Source: Theodoxus fluviatilis
Lineage: Eukaryota > Mollusca > Gastropoda > Cycloneritida > Neritidae
Length of the DNA: 64,000 bases
Assembly (NCBI GenBank): GCA_034096865.1
Contig: JAWQFJ010001140.1
Span: forward strand, 152,705-216,704
Direction of reading: 5' to 3'
Shown: positions 37,201-51,496 of the stretch, in pieces
Layout of the letters: each line of letters starts with the position of its first letter
Numbering within the stretch: position 1 is the first letter of the stretch
Notes under the pieces: generated by a model
What the model was told of the DNA's origin: nothing
Seen by the model: only the letters and a program-made list of their open reading frames with translations
Databases searched by the model: none
Program-made: the position numbers and the translations under genes

Positions 37201-40200
37201 ACGTGAAGTCGGTCAATGGGGAATGCTCTGGAGTGTGTGGTGTTTTTTTTCTTCTCTCCCCTGGTTGTTGCGTCAAACTCGGTGGTGACTTGACTGATTT
37301 TCTTGTCACGAAGTAAGTACAACGAAACACTATGCACGACGTAATTAACAAGTACATGGCAAAACTATGTTCAAAGGTAACTCTATAGGCGTGCCCATGA
37401 TTTTATCACTACGTACATATTTATGTGCGAAGACTATACAAAGACGAATATGATTAGCAAGTACGTAGAGAGAGACTATAATTTCAAAAGCACGAAAATC
37501 TAGGTGACCTTAGATTTGTTTGACACCATGGAGCTGTGTGCTTGTGTTTGCTAAGATCTTATCAGCATGCATGGACGAGAGAGGGACACTTAATAAAGCT
37601 GAATATATTATCCCCTTTTAGTTTCTTTAAATTTTACTTTGTTAAGAAGAGCCAGAAACGCAATTGTATACAATATGCGATACCTTCGCCTGCTTTACAT
37701 TGAAGAGGAATAGTCATCAACGTTCTCCTTAACGTATCATGCAACTATACGAAATCTGGTTATGAAACGTGCAGTCACTGAATAAAAACGCATGTCTTTT
37801 CTTCACTCGTCTAATTCCGATTACTACAACATCAAAGGAAAACACAAGTCCGCAAAGAGAGATGAGTATCACTTTGATTAATATTTAACTTTGAACTCAC
37901 TAAATACTGCATTTTTGGTTGATATGCATGTATACCGAATGGTGTTACCCTCAAACCACATTGCAGAATTGACGGTGAGATAGATGTCTGGTAACACTGC
38001 TAACTCATCTCTGGCCTTGTTCCTTTATTCCAAATCAGCGTCAGCGATCAGTATGGCGTCTGTCAGCGCTATTTCAGGCGCCGCCTCGCGGTCCGTCGTT
38101 ACTGCACGACTGCAGGGGCTGCCTTTGATTCGATGAGAAGTCAGTGCCAGCTGACCTCATTTCGGGTGCAACAAGACTCTTTGTCAGAGAGTCGTCCATG
38201 CAAGATGACACAACCGATATTTGGAAACATGTCACGAGGTTAAGTAGACGTAGTCTCAGAGTCACCCTGAACTAGTATCCTGAGAGTAAAATGAAGCTAA
38301 AAAGCTGGATTCGGAGTTTTGGGTCGACAGCTGTAAGAGCACCAAGTTTCTTTGTTTGGAAATGCAAAAATAATAGCTCATAATTTTACTGTTACTTGGA
38401 GGGGGGGGGGGGAAGTTTTATCAAAATTAATTTGGTTTACTTCAACCCTCTCCTCTCATGTTGCTCCTCTCGTCTGCATCAAACGTTGAGTTGTGTTCTA
38501 GAATCATCAGTGGGTAAAGACTTGCGTGTGTTCTCCTGTACGCCATGCCAAGGAGAGAGAGAGCAACAATAGTTGATCCTATACATGTGTCGTTAAGTAT
38601 AACCATTGTTATCAAACAAATGAAAAACATGTTTTGATGTGGTAAACATACATAAACATCATTACTGATCCAACATCTGCTGTTGAAAAGACCGCACAAA
38701 CTGTTCCAAAGGCCAGGTATCCTCTTAAGACATGCTCCAGCCCCAAGATGAACTTTAAAGCAAAGTGGAAGGCCAAACATTGAAAAACCACTTTGAAGAT
38801 GCAGCGTTCTTTTTCGAGTGAAAACCACTACAAAAATAGAATATAATAAGGATAATAAAATTAATTGTCAAGAGAATGGCCGAAGAACTTGGAGTACCTC
38901 ACTGCCATATTCGTTTGAATGTCTTAACCACTCAAAGTTCGTCTTTTTCTACTTATATGGCGACTTTCCATTCATTAATGAGTGCTCAAACCGCACGCTT
39001 ATATTCCCTGGCCAACAGGCTAATCAATGTCTCATCCCTACACCATTTCATATTCATGGGGAGCATGCAACTAAACTGCGAATGAACGCACCAAAGTTAG
39101 CTTTCATGGTTTTCTATCTCAGCCTTCACAGGTACCCGTTTTCCTCCTGGGAGGGGAGAAGCAATGCGAATAAAACAGCTTGCTCACTAATGTTGCTCCG
39201 TGATCCACTCAGCTTAAACGACGAAACCTCAAGCCGCAAGCGACTAGCAGGTCACGTGCCCATCATCTTCATGCAGGGTGAGGGACATTATGTACTAAAA
39301 CCGCCACCTGCACTCGTTTCTTGATCTCAACGCTGGACACTTAGTTCCACATAAAGCTTCAGTCCTCTGAGCTTCAGTCCTCTGAGCTTCAGATGGTGGT
39401 TGCGATGGAATGCTGGGACAAAATACACAGATTTCATGATGCTATTGCTGAAGAGATACAGCAGCGTGGCGATGATATCGCGGTTATACCCCTGTGTCAT
39501 GAAATCTAGCATAACAAAGATCAGTAGGAGACGCTGACATGATATACTGAAGCATGAGATGAGTCAGATACACTAAAAAATAAACCTCGTGGGACACTGT
39601 AGCAGGTGAGATCTTTATGCGTGTGTAGTTGTTAAGATAGGCTATCTTGCAATCCTATATGTTGAATATGTGTGGAGTGTAGGGGGGGAGATATCTAGGC
39701 TTTAGACTTTCAGACGGATTCAGTTGCCTTCAGAATGCCTTACATTAGCTGTGCTTATGCTGGGATAACCTCCTTTACATGACTGTTCAAAACTCCGTCA
39801 CAAAAGAAGATCCGGAAAATACTCGAAAGGGAGGGAGTCTTGCATTGAAGAAGAAACCAGGGAGTGTGTGTGATACGGGTGTATAGAAGAAGACCATGTG
39901 TATGGGGTTACACGTCAGAGAGCAATAACAAGAGGAACCCCTGAGGCGATATGATGTCGACTTGGAATTTGGTAAATGCTCTGGAAGGCATGCTTATTTG
40001 TGACCAAAGGAAATCTCCTGTGTCACATTATACAAATATAGAATTCTGATTGGAAATGTATGTGAACTGATTTTTTTGTATATAATATTCTGAAGCAGGT
40101 ACATACGAGTGTATAAATTACGAATATTCGTGACGGACGTTCACGGTAAAGATTGGCGGGAATCATCTCTTTCGCCACCCGATGGATTTAATATAACGAA

Positions 40201-43200
40201 CGGAGTTTCAAGAATCACCCTAGAAACATTTTCGACGAGATTTATCGCATCAGACTGAGAGTACAAAAAACCCACCCAAAACGACACGTGTAACTTGAAA
40301 TCACTTGTTTTCCATTGACCGCTAAATTTAATCACATACTAGCAGTGTGTGCGTATATAAAGAAAGGCGTCTTCTTTCTCACTCATGCCTGAGGTATCTA
40401 CGTACATGCCAACACAAAATCTTCAATGTCGAGTCATAATCTAATATGCATGTACAGGGTCGCGGTCTTCACTTCGTGCAAGGTGGAACAGCTACCTCTG
40501 TACCCAAACACGCAGGGCGATCCCACGAGAAACTGTGCCGGACGAGTCAGGTACACTTCATAATGAGGCCATCTTCCTCTCTGTATCGTTGGAGACTGGC
40601 GAATGTGCAAACAGCCCCTGCCCTGCGAACCTCAGGCCGCTGCTAGGAGGAATGGCCGTGTTTGGCTCCCAACCTCAAACCCCCTGATGGAGAACATCAA
40701 GAGGTGTACACTTCCAACGTACACATGGTTAACGGCCAATGACTCAGGATTCGATCCCCTAGCCTGAAGTCGGCTATCGTTTGCAGATGTAAATGTTGTG
40801 TCTGATACTGTTGTGATTGTAAACTTGATATGGTTTGTATTCATTTTAACAAAATAGACTTGCCGTACGACGACCCACCCTGATTTATATTTAATAAGAT
40901 TCAGAGATATGAGACATCATAAGCGACAATGTGTATTTCAGAACTGCACCCACTACAGTAGAATAACCGTAGTCTATGTATCTATGTGCATAAACACATT
41001 GTATGCAAGGTGGTCAGAAAGACAGAAGAAAACGAGACTGGAAACTGTGGTACCAGAATCCTCCAGCATTTGCAAGGTTGTGTACGACACGGCCTGAGGT
41101 CAACATTTGAGCAAGGTTCACTATTGTTTTTGAACGGTCATTGGGTATCCATCCATAGCAACAGCGCGGAACAAAACAACAGTCACGACTTGTCATACAG
41201 GTAGTACTTACATTTCAGGCGCGCTGGTGTCGTGTCTCCTCTCTGTCGGATCAGAGTGTGTAATAAACGGGTGGAGGTGTGCAGGGGTGCCACTATCTAT
41301 CAGACCTCGCCGCTCTTTCAAGTTCCCGATAAGCCAGCGACTAATGACGGAGTCAGTTGGCAACTCAGGCGCTCCTATCTCGCACCCTTAAAGAACCCAT
41401 TGCATGGGAATCCCATTTATTTTCCTGAGAATAATTGCTGGAGAGACCCTGGCACAGACGGGGTTGCCCAGAGGAAAGTCTGCTGGCTTGTACAACAAAA
41501 GGAAAGAAAGCACAGCGGGCGTCCCAATGGAGTTTCCTCCAGTGACCTGAGGCTACATCACATCATGTCCTATACACGTATTGTGCATGTTGTGGAATAA
41601 CATGCCTTCCTAGAGCAAATAATTTGTAAGCTAGCAAAGTCGAACAAAGCTGTCGTTATCGAGGCATCTTATTCTGTTGGGAGCTGAATGATTCTTTAAT
41701 GGTCTCCACACGGATTTTGAGAGCAGTCTGATTTTGTCAACGCCGACATGTTTATTTTCACTTTACTACGTTCATTGCACTATTTTCATTATACGACTGA
41801 GGGTTCACGATTTACCGAACAATATCAGCCTACAGTATGCGACTGGACATAAAAATGCTCAATCTCTGACCGGTAATTTGAGCCGTTATATTGTTTGCGT
41901 GAGACAAACACAGTTTGGATGGATGTTACTCCAGGTCACGATACATTTGAACTAACATATAAAAAGAACAGTCTTTTCTTACCTGTACGTTTCGATGCCA
42001 TAATGAAGAAGAATCAAATCCGCTATCAATATGGATCCACTGGTACTGGCAGAGCGGTTTTAAGTCGCAGCCATTCAGCACCCAGCCCAGGCGGTACGCG
42101 TGAGAGGGACCACCGGGGGGAGAAAGAGGATCATGCCTAATGACGTATTTGTGTACGCATCTCCTGGGTTGGGAGAAACTTCTAGAACATGCCGAACACT
42201 GGTTGTTCCTTCATGAACAGCCCTGGCCAGAGTGAGGATCGTAAAGAAAGAGGGGAGGTAAGACGAGACGAGAGATGACGGGACAAGTGCCCTCCGTGAA
42301 TGGCCTTCCGGCTAGCGCATGACATCCGTAAACCCTACCCGTTTACCAGGACACCCCGATATACCTTCCACTCCATTGCCTCCCCAACTGCTGGCCTGGG
42401 TACACAAATCGTCGCCATTTTCTTCCAGAGTTATCGAGCCCTCCAAACGCAATAATACTCCTAACTCGTAACAAAAGTGGCTGTTTTGTGTTCTGCAGTT
42501 TTACAACCTTTTGGGATGTCGCGTTCACGATTTTTTGTGTGGTTTGTTTGTTTGTTTTTTGTTTTCTTGGTTTTTTTGGCGTGCAGATCGAATACCACCC
42601 TTTCCTACTCCAGGCCGACATAAATATTAATACGCTTCTTTGATCCAACAATGGCGCTGTCCACCCGATCAGGGAGAACGAGTACCCCGGCAAAAATCGT
42701 GACCCGGCTGTTTGGGAAGACTAAATACCCGTATTGGACACGGCTGAGACCAAGCTGCGCACCTCAAAATATTACCCGTATTAACCCAGGCTTTGAGCAC
42801 CTGCGACCACGGGAGGGGCGTGGAGCGGATGGAGGGGGAGTCAGGAGTTGGGGGTTCGGATTAGATTGGGGGGGGGGGGGGGGGGCTACCAGGTACTAGA
42901 GGACAGAGAAGCGAGGGTAGAGAGGAAGGTTTGAGGAGAGTCCTTAGGGGGTCTGCCTGTAATTGCTCAGTGGGCGGGGCAAACGGCCTTGATCACTCCT
43001 TCTATGGCGACTTGGGGCACCTCGGGACAAAGAGGCGGGAAAACCAGGCGTGTTGTCACGAGGGATGACGCAGCAGTTTTTCCGTTGTCAAGGCTGCTGA
43101 AGTTTTCAGCACTTGTTTGGTGCTTTGAACCTCTCAGAAGTCCTTGTGAGTTCCTCTTGGAAAAGGTCTGTAGTCACGATGATTGCTGTGTTTCTCTCGC

Positions 43201-43421
43201 AGTTGCCCTTAGGCATAATGTTTGCTTTTCGTGCCTTACCAGCAAAGATTATAGGTTACCAGGACACGAAACGTTCACTCTTGCTTGACCATCATAACGA
43301 ACAATGTCGTCATCCATGCAAGTACTAAGGGGCCGTGTTACAACAGCAACCTACAAAATGCTTTGAAATAGCGTGTCAACGGAGTAAGGTTACTACTGGG
43401 TTTTTTAATTGTTGTTTCAGG

Positions 43422-43423
<2 letters not shown>
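37201..43423. other. Six-kilobase stretch without recognisable genes
   Basis: Ordinary AT-rich sequence. Frames up to 168 codons (38818-39324 plus; 38442-38828 minus with one hydrophobic run) have no family signature. G runs occur at 38401-38413 and 42868-42886. An ACAATGGCGCTGTCC patch lies at 42648, and a pol III B-box-like GGATTCGATCCCC at 40748-40760 lacks a matching A box. The sequence GCACCCTTAAAGAACCCAT at 41380 resembles a short mollusc repeat but is too brief to call. Confidence 0.35.
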
Positions 43424-43502
<79 letters not shown>

Positions 43503-43504
43503 CG

Positions 43505-43535
<31 letters not shown>
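43424..43535. repeat. (GT)n microsatellite, about 110 bp
   Basis: GT dinucleotides with a GCGTGCGTGTTT interruption. An (AC)n tract in inverted orientation follows 60 bp later. Confidence 0.96.
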
Positions 43536-43594
43536 TTTAGAACCACTTGCTTCGAAGCACAAAATGTACAACCACAAGCAAGTGCGCTTTTATG

Positions 43595-43596
43595 CG

Positions 43597-43643
<47 letters not shown>
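43595..43643. repeat. (GC)n(AC)n microsatellite
   Basis: GCGCGCGCGC followed by about 20 AC units. With the GT tract at 43424 it forms an imperfect inverted pair about 60 bp apart. Confidence 0.95.
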
Positions 43644-43646
<3 letters not shown>

Positions 43647-44674
43647 GCCCAGACACATTCCATAATATCTGATTAAGGATTACGCAATGTTACGTTGATA
43701 GTGCAGCTCGTTACATCAGTTAGCAATGGGTATATTATACGAGACAATAGTCATTAACGTTTTTTCCTGGTTCCCTTATAAGTAGCCTAACGCCTAATGT
43801 GTCGGGTTAAGATTTAGTTTATTTTGAAATGAATTTCTTACTCAGCATAACAATTAATCTAACCAGAAACTTATTTTGGGGTGCCTCTTGCACAGTACAA
43901 CGTCAGAATCAAACACGTGAGTCTACACTACGATAGGTCGAATTCCATTGAGTCGTGTACTCTCTTCAGAAAACTCAGGTCTTTGAAAGATGTGGGTAAA
44001 CTGACTTCTGAGGCATTTACATCCAAGTTGGAAACTGCGGCAGACTCTTCAGATAGTGGTCCGCCTTGTAGCTCACGGACGGCTGTTGTTCCTGCTTGAG
44101 CGGGGGAGAGAGAGAGTGGGTGGGAACAGGGGTGGGTCTGGCGTGCCGACTTTGTCGGGCGTTTGTCCACTGGGGATTAATCCTCTCCCCCATTCCTGCA
44201 CCCTCAAGGTCAGCTGTGTGTTGTCACAGCTCTCGGCCACGGCTCTGGTAACTGAAAGGAGTGTTGGACTCTCAGAGCTGCAGTAACATGAGCCAGGAAG
44301 TAGCTCGTCATGAATGACCTGCTATTACCGAAGTTTGTTCTGTTGACGCACATAAAATGTTTTATTCTTCGAGAGAGTTGCAGCGAATCCTCAAATTTCC
44401 CCAAAGAAAGAAAACTATTGCCTGCCTACATTACACGTGTGTAGGCATTACAGAAGAAATGTATTCATTTACACTGGTTGATACTAAGTTCACATATCGG
44501 CGATCGATACCCATGATGCCCACGTCGATGAACCTTTAATATTCTAAAACATCTGCGGCGAACAATTCTTCATTCCTTCTCCTTGTCTCAGCAATACGTT
44601 TTATTCGCAGTTTTCCCCTCTATATATTTGTGCATGATTAAAGATTCGCCTGCTGAAGTCCCTGCCAGATGCCA
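43644..44674. other. Non-coding stretch, nothing recognised
   Basis: Ordinary composition; short unmatched frames only. Confidence 0.4.
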
Positions 44675-46720
44675 TCTTTAGTAGCTTGAGCCTATGGTCA
44701 TGGGGCCTTCGATGCCTTACTTCATTTGTGGTAGCTAGAACCTGAGGTCATGGAGCTTTCGAGGTCTTACTCCATCTGTGGTGGCTAGAACCTGAGGTCA
44801 TGGGGCTTTCGAAGCCTTACAGCATCTGTAGTAGCTAGAACCTGAGGTCATAGAGCTTTCGAAGCCTTACTCCATCTGTAGTAGCTAGAACCTGAGGTCA
44901 TAGAGCCTTCGAGGCCTTACTCCATCTGTAGTAGCTAGAACCTGAGGTCATAGAGCTTTCGAAGCCTTACTCCATCTGTAGTAGCTAGAACCTGAGGTCA
45001 TGGAGCTTTCGAGGCCTTACTCCATCTGTAGTAGCTAGAACCTGAGGTCATGGAGCTTCGAGGCCTTACTCCATCTGTAGTAGCTAGAACCTGAGGTCAT
45101 GGAGCTTTCGAAGCCTTACTCCATCTGTAGTAGCTAGAACCTGAGGTCATGGAACTCTCGAGGCCTTACTCCATCTGTGGTGGCTAGAACCTGAGGTCAT
45201 GGGGCTTTCGAAGCCTTACTCCATCTGTAGTAGCTAGAACCTGAGGTCATGGAACTTTCGAGGCCTTACTCCATCTGTGGTGCCTAGAACCTGAGGTCAT
45301 GGGGCTTTCGAAGCCTTACTCCATCTGTAGTAGCTAGAACCTGAGATCATGGAACTCTCGAGGCCTTACTCCATCTGTGGTGGCTAGAACCTGAGGTCAT
45401 GGGGCTTTGGAGACCTTACTCCATCTGAGGTGGCTAGAACCTGAGGTCATAGGGCTTTGGAGGCCTTACTCCATCTGTAGTAGCTAGAACCTGAGGTCAT
45501 GGTGCTTTCAAGACCTTACTCCATCTGTGGTGGCTAGAACCTGAGGTCATGGGGCTTTCGAAGCCTTACTCCATCTGTAGTAGCTAAAATCTAAGGTCAT
45601 GGAGCTTTTGGGGCCTTACTCCATCTGTGGTGGCTAGAACCTGAGGTCGTGTAGCTCTCGAGGCCTTACTCCATCTGTGGTGGCTAGAACCTGAGGTCAT
45701 GGAGCTCTCGAGGCCTTACTCCATCTGTGGTGGCTAGAACCTGAGGTCATGGAGCTCTCGAGGCCTTACTCCATCTGTAGTAGCTAGAACCTGAGGTCAT
45801 AGAGCTTTCGAAGCCTTACTCCATCTGTGGTGGCTAGAACCTGAGGTCATGGGGCTTTCGAAGCCTTACTCCATCTGTAGTAGCTAGAACCTGAGGTCAT
45901 AGAGCTTTCGAAGCCTTACTCCATCTGTGGTGGCTAGAACCTGAGGTCATGGGGCTTTCGAAGCCTTACTCCATCTGTAGTAGCTAGAACCTGAGGTCAT
46001 AGAGCTTTCGAAGCCTTACTCCATCTGTGGTGGCTAGAACCTGAGGTCATGGAGCTTTCGAAGCCTTACTCCATCTGTAGTAGCTAGAACCTGAGGTCAT
46101 AGAGCTTTCGAAGCCTTACTCCATCTGTGGTGGCTAGAACCTGAGGTCATAGAGCTTTCGAAGCCTTACTCCATCTGTGGTGGCTAGAACCTGAGGTCAT
46201 GGGGCTTTCGAAGCCTTACTCCATCTGTAGTAGCTAGAACCTGAGGTCATAGAGCTTTCGAAGCCTTACTCCATCTGTGGTGGCTAGAACCTGAGGTCAT
46301 GGGGCTTTCGAGGCCTTACTCCATCTGTGGTGGCTAGAACCTGAGGTCATGGGGCTTTCGAAGCCTTACTCCATCTGTAGTAGCTAGAACCTGAGGTCAT
46401 AGAGCTTTCGAAGCCTTACTCCATCTGTGGTGGCTAGAACCTGAGGTCATGGGGCTTTCGAAGCCTTACTCCATCTGTAGTAGCTAGAACCTGAGGTCAT
46501 AGAGCTTTCGAAGCCTTACTCCATCTGTGGTGGCTAGAACCTGAGGTCATGGGGCTTTCGAAGCCTTACTCCATCTGTAGTAGCTAGAACCTGAGGTCAT
46601 AGAGCTTTCGAAGCCTTACTCCATCTGTAGTAGCTAGAACCTGAGGTCATGGGGCTTTCGAGGCCTTACTCCATCTGTGGTGGCTAGAACCTGAGGTCAT
46701 GGGGCTTTCGGGGCTTTACT
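44675..46720. repeat. 50-bp satellite, about 41 monomers
   Basis: The monomer runs TAGCTAGAACCTGAGGTCAT, GGAGCTTTCG, AGGCCTTACT, CCATCTGTAG and repeats with strict 50-bp spacing for about 2.05 kb. One monomer has a 1-bp deletion at about 45056. The outer monomers are most diverged (44675-44730; 46705-46720), the inner ones nearly identical, as expected from unequal exchange. From about 45775 to 46600 two variants alternate (TAGTAGC…ATAGAGC and GGTGGC…ATGGGGC), giving a 100-bp dimer. Each monomer holds AGGTCA, a nuclear-receptor half site, and CCTGAGGTCA in most copies. No conserved open frame runs through it (50 is not a multiple of three). Confidence 0.97.
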
Positions 46721-48666
46721 CCCGCAGTTCGACCACGGGCAGTCACAAACAGTACGTTGTACCATAGGGAGGCATCTTCCAAGGATGGGATGCTCTACCT
46801 CATGAAAATACGAGCAGCCTCTGAGCGACACGATGCATTATGGCATAGTCAGATCAATACCTCAAAAGTACAATACTGTTTGACAAACACTAAGAAACCG
46901 AATGTAAAAAAGTAACCATCAAGCTGTCTAACATTGATCTGTCGTGGCAACAGTCTTTCTAATTTCCATTTCTGCTGATTTAAATGTTTATAAATTTTCA
47001 GTCCACGCCAATAATCTGCATCACACTTACGTTCACACGGGACTGAGGTGAACTGAATTAATTCAAAATCAGCCCATGTGACCAGAAAACCAAGACAACC
47101 TAAAAGTTAATAAGGACGTTTTCGTGCTTGTTGGCCGTTGACATTATGATTGACGACACTATATGGGTGCGCAGCACATCTTTAATGTACCTCCATGGAA
47201 TAAAACAACCCTTTTATCCAAATCATATCACGTCTTTTTTTTCTCGTCAGAGTCACTCGGAGTAATACTTACGAAACAGATTTGTAGCATCGTAATTTTC
47301 TGGTGTCCGATACGACAGTAAAAGTGACACTGTAAATCTGGAGATGTAGCATCACTGACACTTAGGGTAGACTCTAAAGCAGCAAATCTTGTGAAGAATT
47401 CACCTTACGTCAAACTGAGACAGATGCTGGAAAACTTCTTTAATGCTAGACTCAGGGAATGTCCATAAACTTTCTAACCAGACTTCCTGCAGCAGAGTTT
47501 CTGCGTCTATGAGGCTTTGTTAGCTTCCTGGCTACCAGGGTCGCATCGTTACTACGAAACTACCACCGACTGCTCAGCATGGGACATGACAACACAAGCA
47601 GTAATAAATGTTCCCTTCGAGCGCGTCAGATCATCTAGCCTGTTCTCGAAGTGGGATAGGTTTTGCACCTCTTGTGGCGTTTTGTGTCTGCATCTGATTC
47701 TATTAGAATGATACAAACTATGGTTCTTCCAGAATCTCGATTACGGTGTGAAAAGACCACGGCGAGTGTCTTAATTTTCGACACAAGTGTGGCCATAAAT
47801 TCTTTTTTCCCGCCAGTAAATGTTTACGTGAACTTTGCAGGTACCTGAAGCCTGACTAACCAGAAACTGGGGACTTCAACATTCATGCAACATTTACGTA
47901 CGCGCGCCGCACCTTTGAGTTGCTACTCGTAGATGTAGATTTTAAAAAACGGTAGAAACAGTACGACGCGTTCATGAAGTTCAAGAACATAGCTGAAATT
48001 CATGAAATAGAACCTTCAAGACTGCATTAGTTCTTCAGTCACGGACAATGCCTTGTAGCACCGACTGCTATCATGGTTGACTGCATGTACTCATGAACTA
48101 TGGATGTCTGTCTGGAGGGGCTGTAGTCTGACGCCATTGCTCGTGCGCGACTTACAAGGACGCAGTGGCTGATTCTCTTCCGAACCAGCGTCATTGCATT
48201 TCAGGTCAATTGCAACTTTTTGATGGATTAATTTTTACGGCATTTTTGGTGGCATGAGACGCCTCTCTACAGTGCAGCTGTGGGACAACTTTGTCAACTA
48301 ATTAAATTGTTTACGTGGTGAGAAGAAGCTTTGCGTGATCCACCCAGAACACGTTCCCGCAAAATGCAGCGATGAAAAGGAAGACCTAGTCATAGAGATG
48401 AGCGTTTTACAACTGTTTCAAAGTTAGAGTAGTGTATTAAAGCTACGAAAAACTGAACACATTTTACTAGATGTTGCCTTCCATGATTAGATTGCGTAGG
48501 GAAATGAATATCTTGCATTTTCGTAGAAAAATGTTCGTGCAGGCAGAGACTGCTGTATGAAATTGACGCGTCGCAGCTTGTCGAGAGTTGCTCTGGCTAT
48601 TCTCTTGACATTCAAGTACACACAAGAACACGTACACACATACACATCCATACACACACACATACG

Positions 48667-48708
<42 letters not shown>

Positions 48709-50263
48709 TCCACACGTGCGCATATGCGCACACACATGCATGTAATCACGCATCAACGCATGCATGCACGCATTTATGGACCGACAGGAGAGATAATTCC
48801 AGACAAAATAAAGTCGTCGGGATTCTTTCTATTGGGATGCTACATCTGCAAATCTCTCGCTGATATCAGGATGGGAAGTTCTTAGTCAACTTTTGTTGGT
48901 GGTCAATAAGCTGTTCTCTTATCTTTGGACTCATGACTACGCGCAAAGTGGCAGGAGCAAACATTTGCAACAGGCGGCCTCTGAAGAAGACACAGATGTG
49001 AATGATAACACGTGCGACTACAGGTAGCGACGCAGTCGCAGCTGCAAAGATGCATGAACACGGAAAAACAAGATGCGCTGCCCTAGTCCACGGCATAGAT
49101 TAGCACTCGCACGACTGTCCAAAGTATCGTAGGATGTGTTCTCTCAAGGAACTCGTTGTCTTGTCTTTTCCCCGAAAATGCAGCAAAATTTTTGTTGGAG
49201 AATTTCGTTCCCATGAAATATTGTGTTTAACAACTCTTCAAGCTGTGATCCGCAATGTGTTTAATACTGAAGGTAGATGTGAATACATATTTCTTTCGAC
49301 CAGTGGCGGCGTAAATACCAGACTGACTTTCCTTGGATGACGTGAATGAAGTCGCCAAATGTCCCCATCTTGTGAAACTTGTAGTCTCTTGTTAGAGTCT
49401 TCAACAGCCCCGTCGTTTTCTAGTTTGGTTTGATGCGAAATGTAAATGAAAGTTGATGAAAGGATGGAGGTAGTGGTGGCGGTAGCGGAGGTGAAGTGGT
49501 CATGTTGGTGGTGGGTGTAAGATGATGGGTTTAGGAGTACAGACGATGCCTCGGAAATTAATTTGCGGTTTGCGGTGCAAAACTATGTAACTAGAATTAC
49601 GGGTTTCACTTAATCCATTTAAAAGGGACCTCGTAATTATCAACATTATTCAGCGCTCTGGTTCATGATATATCACAACATATGTCTCGACCACGTTTTT
49701 CTTTTCTCTCTGCGACGAAACAAAAGAATTTCAATTATCTCTCCACACTCAGCATATCTTGGATCGAATTGAGTGTTTCGTGTATTCGACTACGGCAATC
49801 ATACATACAGGCATGGGGCATGCTTTATCATGTAACTCCGAAATGAAATGACCATCCAACAAAGCCCCGCTCCTCCAGTAATCGGCACGAACGGCCTTCT
49901 TGTTTCCCACTCAACCACCGTCGACAAGGCCCGATAGCAAGCCAAGTACGAACGGAAGGGATTATTGACGGCACTGGGACAGATTAGGGTGACCTAAAAT
50001 TAAAGAAGGTTGAATGGCAGCGAGCGAGTACGGATGAGATTTTGGCGGGAAAAAGTGACGGGCATACGGCATAAAGGTCCGTCGATATTCGATGGCGACG
50101 ACAGTGGTGTCGAAAGTGAGAATGAAATCCACACTCACGTGCCTGTCGCAATGAGAAAACATTATGGCCATGTTCAACTTATGACTACATGTACTGCAAG
50201 TCATCATTTTGCTTTCGTCTTTTGTTGACAAGGATAAGGAAATGTAAATCATCAAAACAGTCA
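46721..50263. other. Three and a half kilobases without recognisable genes
   Basis: Ordinary AT-rich sequence. An ACAC/ATACAC tract with (AC)n lies at 48617-48745. A GGTGG-rich patch is at 49470-49510. No coding signature was seen. Confidence 0.4.
48617..48745. repeat. AC-rich microsatellite
   Basis: ACACATACAC-type start, then about 17 AC units at 48674-48706 and a degenerate tail. Confidence 0.9.
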
Positions 50264-50264
50264 A

Positions 50265-50322
<58 letters not shown>

Positions 50323-50326
50323 CTCT

Positions 50327-50370
<44 letters not shown>
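50264..50370. repeat. (CT)n microsatellite at LINE 5' junction
   Basis: About 105 bp of CT with a single CG and a TCTTC interruption. It ends directly at the truncated start of a LINE coding remnant. Confidence 0.96.
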
Positions 50371-50372
<2 letters not shown>

Positions 50373-51496
50373 GGTACCTAGGTTTCACTTTTACCACGAA
50401 GCTATCAGAAAATATAGCTCTTGACAGTGTTGCCGTAAGAGCAAAGAAGAAAATTATATCTCTATTTAAGATGATGTGGACATTACACAATCGTAAGCCT
50501 GCCTTCTTTTTCAAGTTATTTGACGCGCAGATACAACCATCTCTCCTGTATGCATCAGAACTTTTGGGGTTTCAGGAAGCAGTTAAATGTTGAAAGAGCA
50601 CACCTTTGTGCGTGTAAACGATTCTTAAACGTTTCTTCAAAGTCGCCCAATAATTTGGTATATGGTGAAACGGGAAGGTATCCTCTTGTTGTGAACAGCA
50701 CCATTAGAGCTCTTAACTACTGGTTTAAGCTTTTGAAAATGCCTGATGACAGGTTACCTAAACAGGCATTCCGCATGCTGGAAGGTATATCAACATCTAA
50801 TGAAATGAACTGGTTAAAGTCTGTTCGAGATTACTTGTGCAAGTCAGGGTTTGCCTTTGTTTGGCTAAATCGAGGAGTAGACAATGAAAAGAGCTTCCTG
50901 AGAACATTGAAAGTCAGACTAACAGACTGCTTTAGACAGGATTGGTACAGTAGAATAAATAAAAGTGAGCGTTTCCTATTGTACAGTGTTCTCAAAGACA
51001 CGTTTGAATGCAAAAAATACATCAGCACTATCGAAATAGGAAAGTTTAGAGACGCGATGATTCGCTTCAGACTTGGATTGAGTGGTCTGCGTACACATAA
51101 TCCGCATAGTGGTGAAGAGAGACACTGTCCATTCTGTTCAGATCATGTAGAGGATGAAGCTCATTTCCTCTTAGAATGTGACAAGTATAGAGATCTCAGA
51201 GATAAATATATAAGAAGATACATCCATTATGTAAACTTCAGAAGTTTTATCTTTCTGATTGATGGTCGAGGTTACATAAAGACAAAGTATGTTGCAATGT
51301 TTATTCATTATGCCCTCAAACGGCGTCGTCAATGCCTCCTAGAAGAGTGATTCAGTTAGTGATCCTATGTGAGTATTGGTAACGTTACTATCCATTTATT
51401 GAAATACGTCATATATGTACGCTATTTCTACCAGAATCATGTAAATTGTTATGGGCCGTCGGCCTTACAATAATGTAAGTCAAATTCTCAGTCTCA

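Noticed and set aside
38818..39324. 168-codon plus-strand frame
   Set aside because: AT-rich random-looking composition, no motif, does not begin at a convincing ATG; this length is expected once or so by chance.
40690..40770. B-box-like GGATTCGATCCCC
   Set aside because: No A box and no clover-leaf pairing.
44675..46720. CRISPR-like array
   Set aside because: The repeat is head-to-tail with no unique spacers, and everything else in the window is eukaryotic. It is a satellite.
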